NCBI GenBank assembly: GCA_007133195.1
Contig: SLNH01000403.1
Coordinates: 1 to 56,154 of the forward strand
Length of the DNA: 56,154 bases
Source: Nannocystineae bacterium
GTDB lineage: Bacteria; Myxococcota_A; Polyangia; Haliangiales; Haliangiaceae
Direction: 5' to 3'
Shown: piece by piece, positions 55,663 to 56,154 of the stretch
How the letters are laid out: every line of letters begins with the position of its first letter
How positions within the stretch are numbered: the first letter of the stretch is position 1
Program-made: the position numbers and the translations under genes
The notes under the pieces: generated by a model
What the model saw: only the letters and a program-made list of their open reading frames with translations
Told to the model about the DNA's origin: nothing
The model's database searches: none

Positions 55663-56154
55663 ATGGGCTCAGATTCCGAGCGCAGGGTTCCGCGGCGCGC
55701 CGGTAAGCCCGCGGCGCGCACCCCCTTGAGCGAAGCGCAGAGGCTCCGCTCGGAGGCCCTCGCGCGACTGCCCCTCAGGGCCCCGGCGCGCACGCCGATG
55801 CCGGACGCCGACACGCCCGCGTGGTTGCCCCAGTCCTCCGACCCGCTCGGCGCCGCACCGAGCGCCGCGGACCCGGCGGCCGCCGGCGGAAGCGATAGCA
55901 GACCGCGGGCCAGCCGGCTGTTGATCATCGGTATCTCCGCGGCGCTCTCGGCGCTGGCGCTCGTGGGCGCTGCAGAGATGTGGATCCCCGAGGTCCTGCC
56001 GTGGCGCGCGCCGGATGTCACAGACCGGCGCGCGGCCGCCGACGGACAGGCGGGGCGCGAATTGGGGGACGAGGCGCGGTCGGGCAGCGGCGGCGAGGCG
56101 GGGGCCGAGGCGGTCGCTGGCGCCGAGCACACCGGGCGCGCCGACCGAGACACG
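55663..56154 (+). CDS. N-terminal part of an unidentified membrane-anchored protein, cut by the window edge
   Basis: The ATG at 55663 opens a frame with no stop to the end of the window, 164 codons. The first 85 residues are Arg/Pro/Ala-rich and probably disordered and cytoplasmic (AGKPAARTPLSEAQRLRSEA). One membrane helix follows (SRLLIIGISAALSALALVGA, about 87-106), then an Ala/Gly/Glu-rich exported linker. This plan, a disordered cytoplasmic start, a single helix and an acidic linker, suits an envelope or anti-sigma-like protein. GGAG-like sequence upstream is weak. A long antisense frame covers the same bases but has no recognisable content. Confidence 0.55.
   Translation, partial: MGSDSERRVPRRAGKPAARTPLSEAQRLRSEALARLPLRAPARTPMPDADTPAWLPQSSDPLGAAPSAADPAAAGGSDSRPRASRLLIIGISAALSALALVGAAEMWIPEVLPWRAPDVTDRRAAADGQAGRELGDEARSGSGGEAGAEAVAGAEHTGRADRDT

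Overview
This is a very GC-rich bacterial chromosome segment with dense, often overlapping genes. The many short secreted lipoproteins, a Hanks-type kinase with a PAS-like tail, a PilZ protein, a CIRCE-controlled groESL operon and an extracellular contractile injection system (eCIS) type module suggest Myxococcota or another deltaproteobacterial lineage. That placement is inferred from gene content, because the window has no rRNA or tRNA.

Layout. Bases 1-1322 hold the tail of an unknown zinc-ribbon protein and a Sel1-repeat lipoprotein. Bases 1492-19574 form an eCIS-associated island. On the minus strand are two tandem paralogous units, each a TPR-like gene followed after 3-4 bases by a very large, acidic, Met/Pro-motif protein with a hydrophobic glycine-rich core. 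The TPR gene of the second unit has lost about 864 bases in frame. Divergent from these is a tight plus-strand operon: TPR protein, AAA+ ATPase, small Cys-rich anchored protein, helical-repeat protein, and a DUF4255 (Pvc16/Afp16-type) protein. Converging on it is a second AAA+ ATPase fused to a beta-propeller-like N-terminus. No sheath, tube, spike or baseplate gene is visible, so the structural genes must lie elsewhere or be absent.

Bases 19680-28928 hold a poly(Asp-Glu) lipoprotein, groEL and groES behind a clear CIRCE operator, two overlapping genes of unknown function, a protein resembling peptidase MA with a damaged zinc motif, a small inverted-repeat element, a PilZ protein with a membrane partner, and two SurA/PpiC-type periplasmic foldases.

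Bases 29234-39165 encode a Ser/Thr kinase, a two-gene beta-oxidation operon (FadN-like and thiolase), two lipoproteins, an NAD(P)-binding oxidoreductase and an ABC export pair. Bases 39180-42473 look degraded, with a truncated S15/CocE hydrolase and a broken secreted-protein fragment flanking a patatin-like lipoprotein.

Bases 42500-56154 carry a CNNM/CorC-type membrane protein, Mfd, a hybrid sensor kinase, a PLP-dependent decarboxylase, a metallopeptidase-like protein without its zinc motif, an ArsA-type ATPase, a biotin carrier protein and the start of an unidentified membrane protein that runs off the edge.

The best candidate for an undescribed system is the 1492-19574 island: two ATPases, TPR and helical-repeat proteins and a DUF4255 cap, paired with duplicated modular proteins whose middles have diverged while both ends are conserved.
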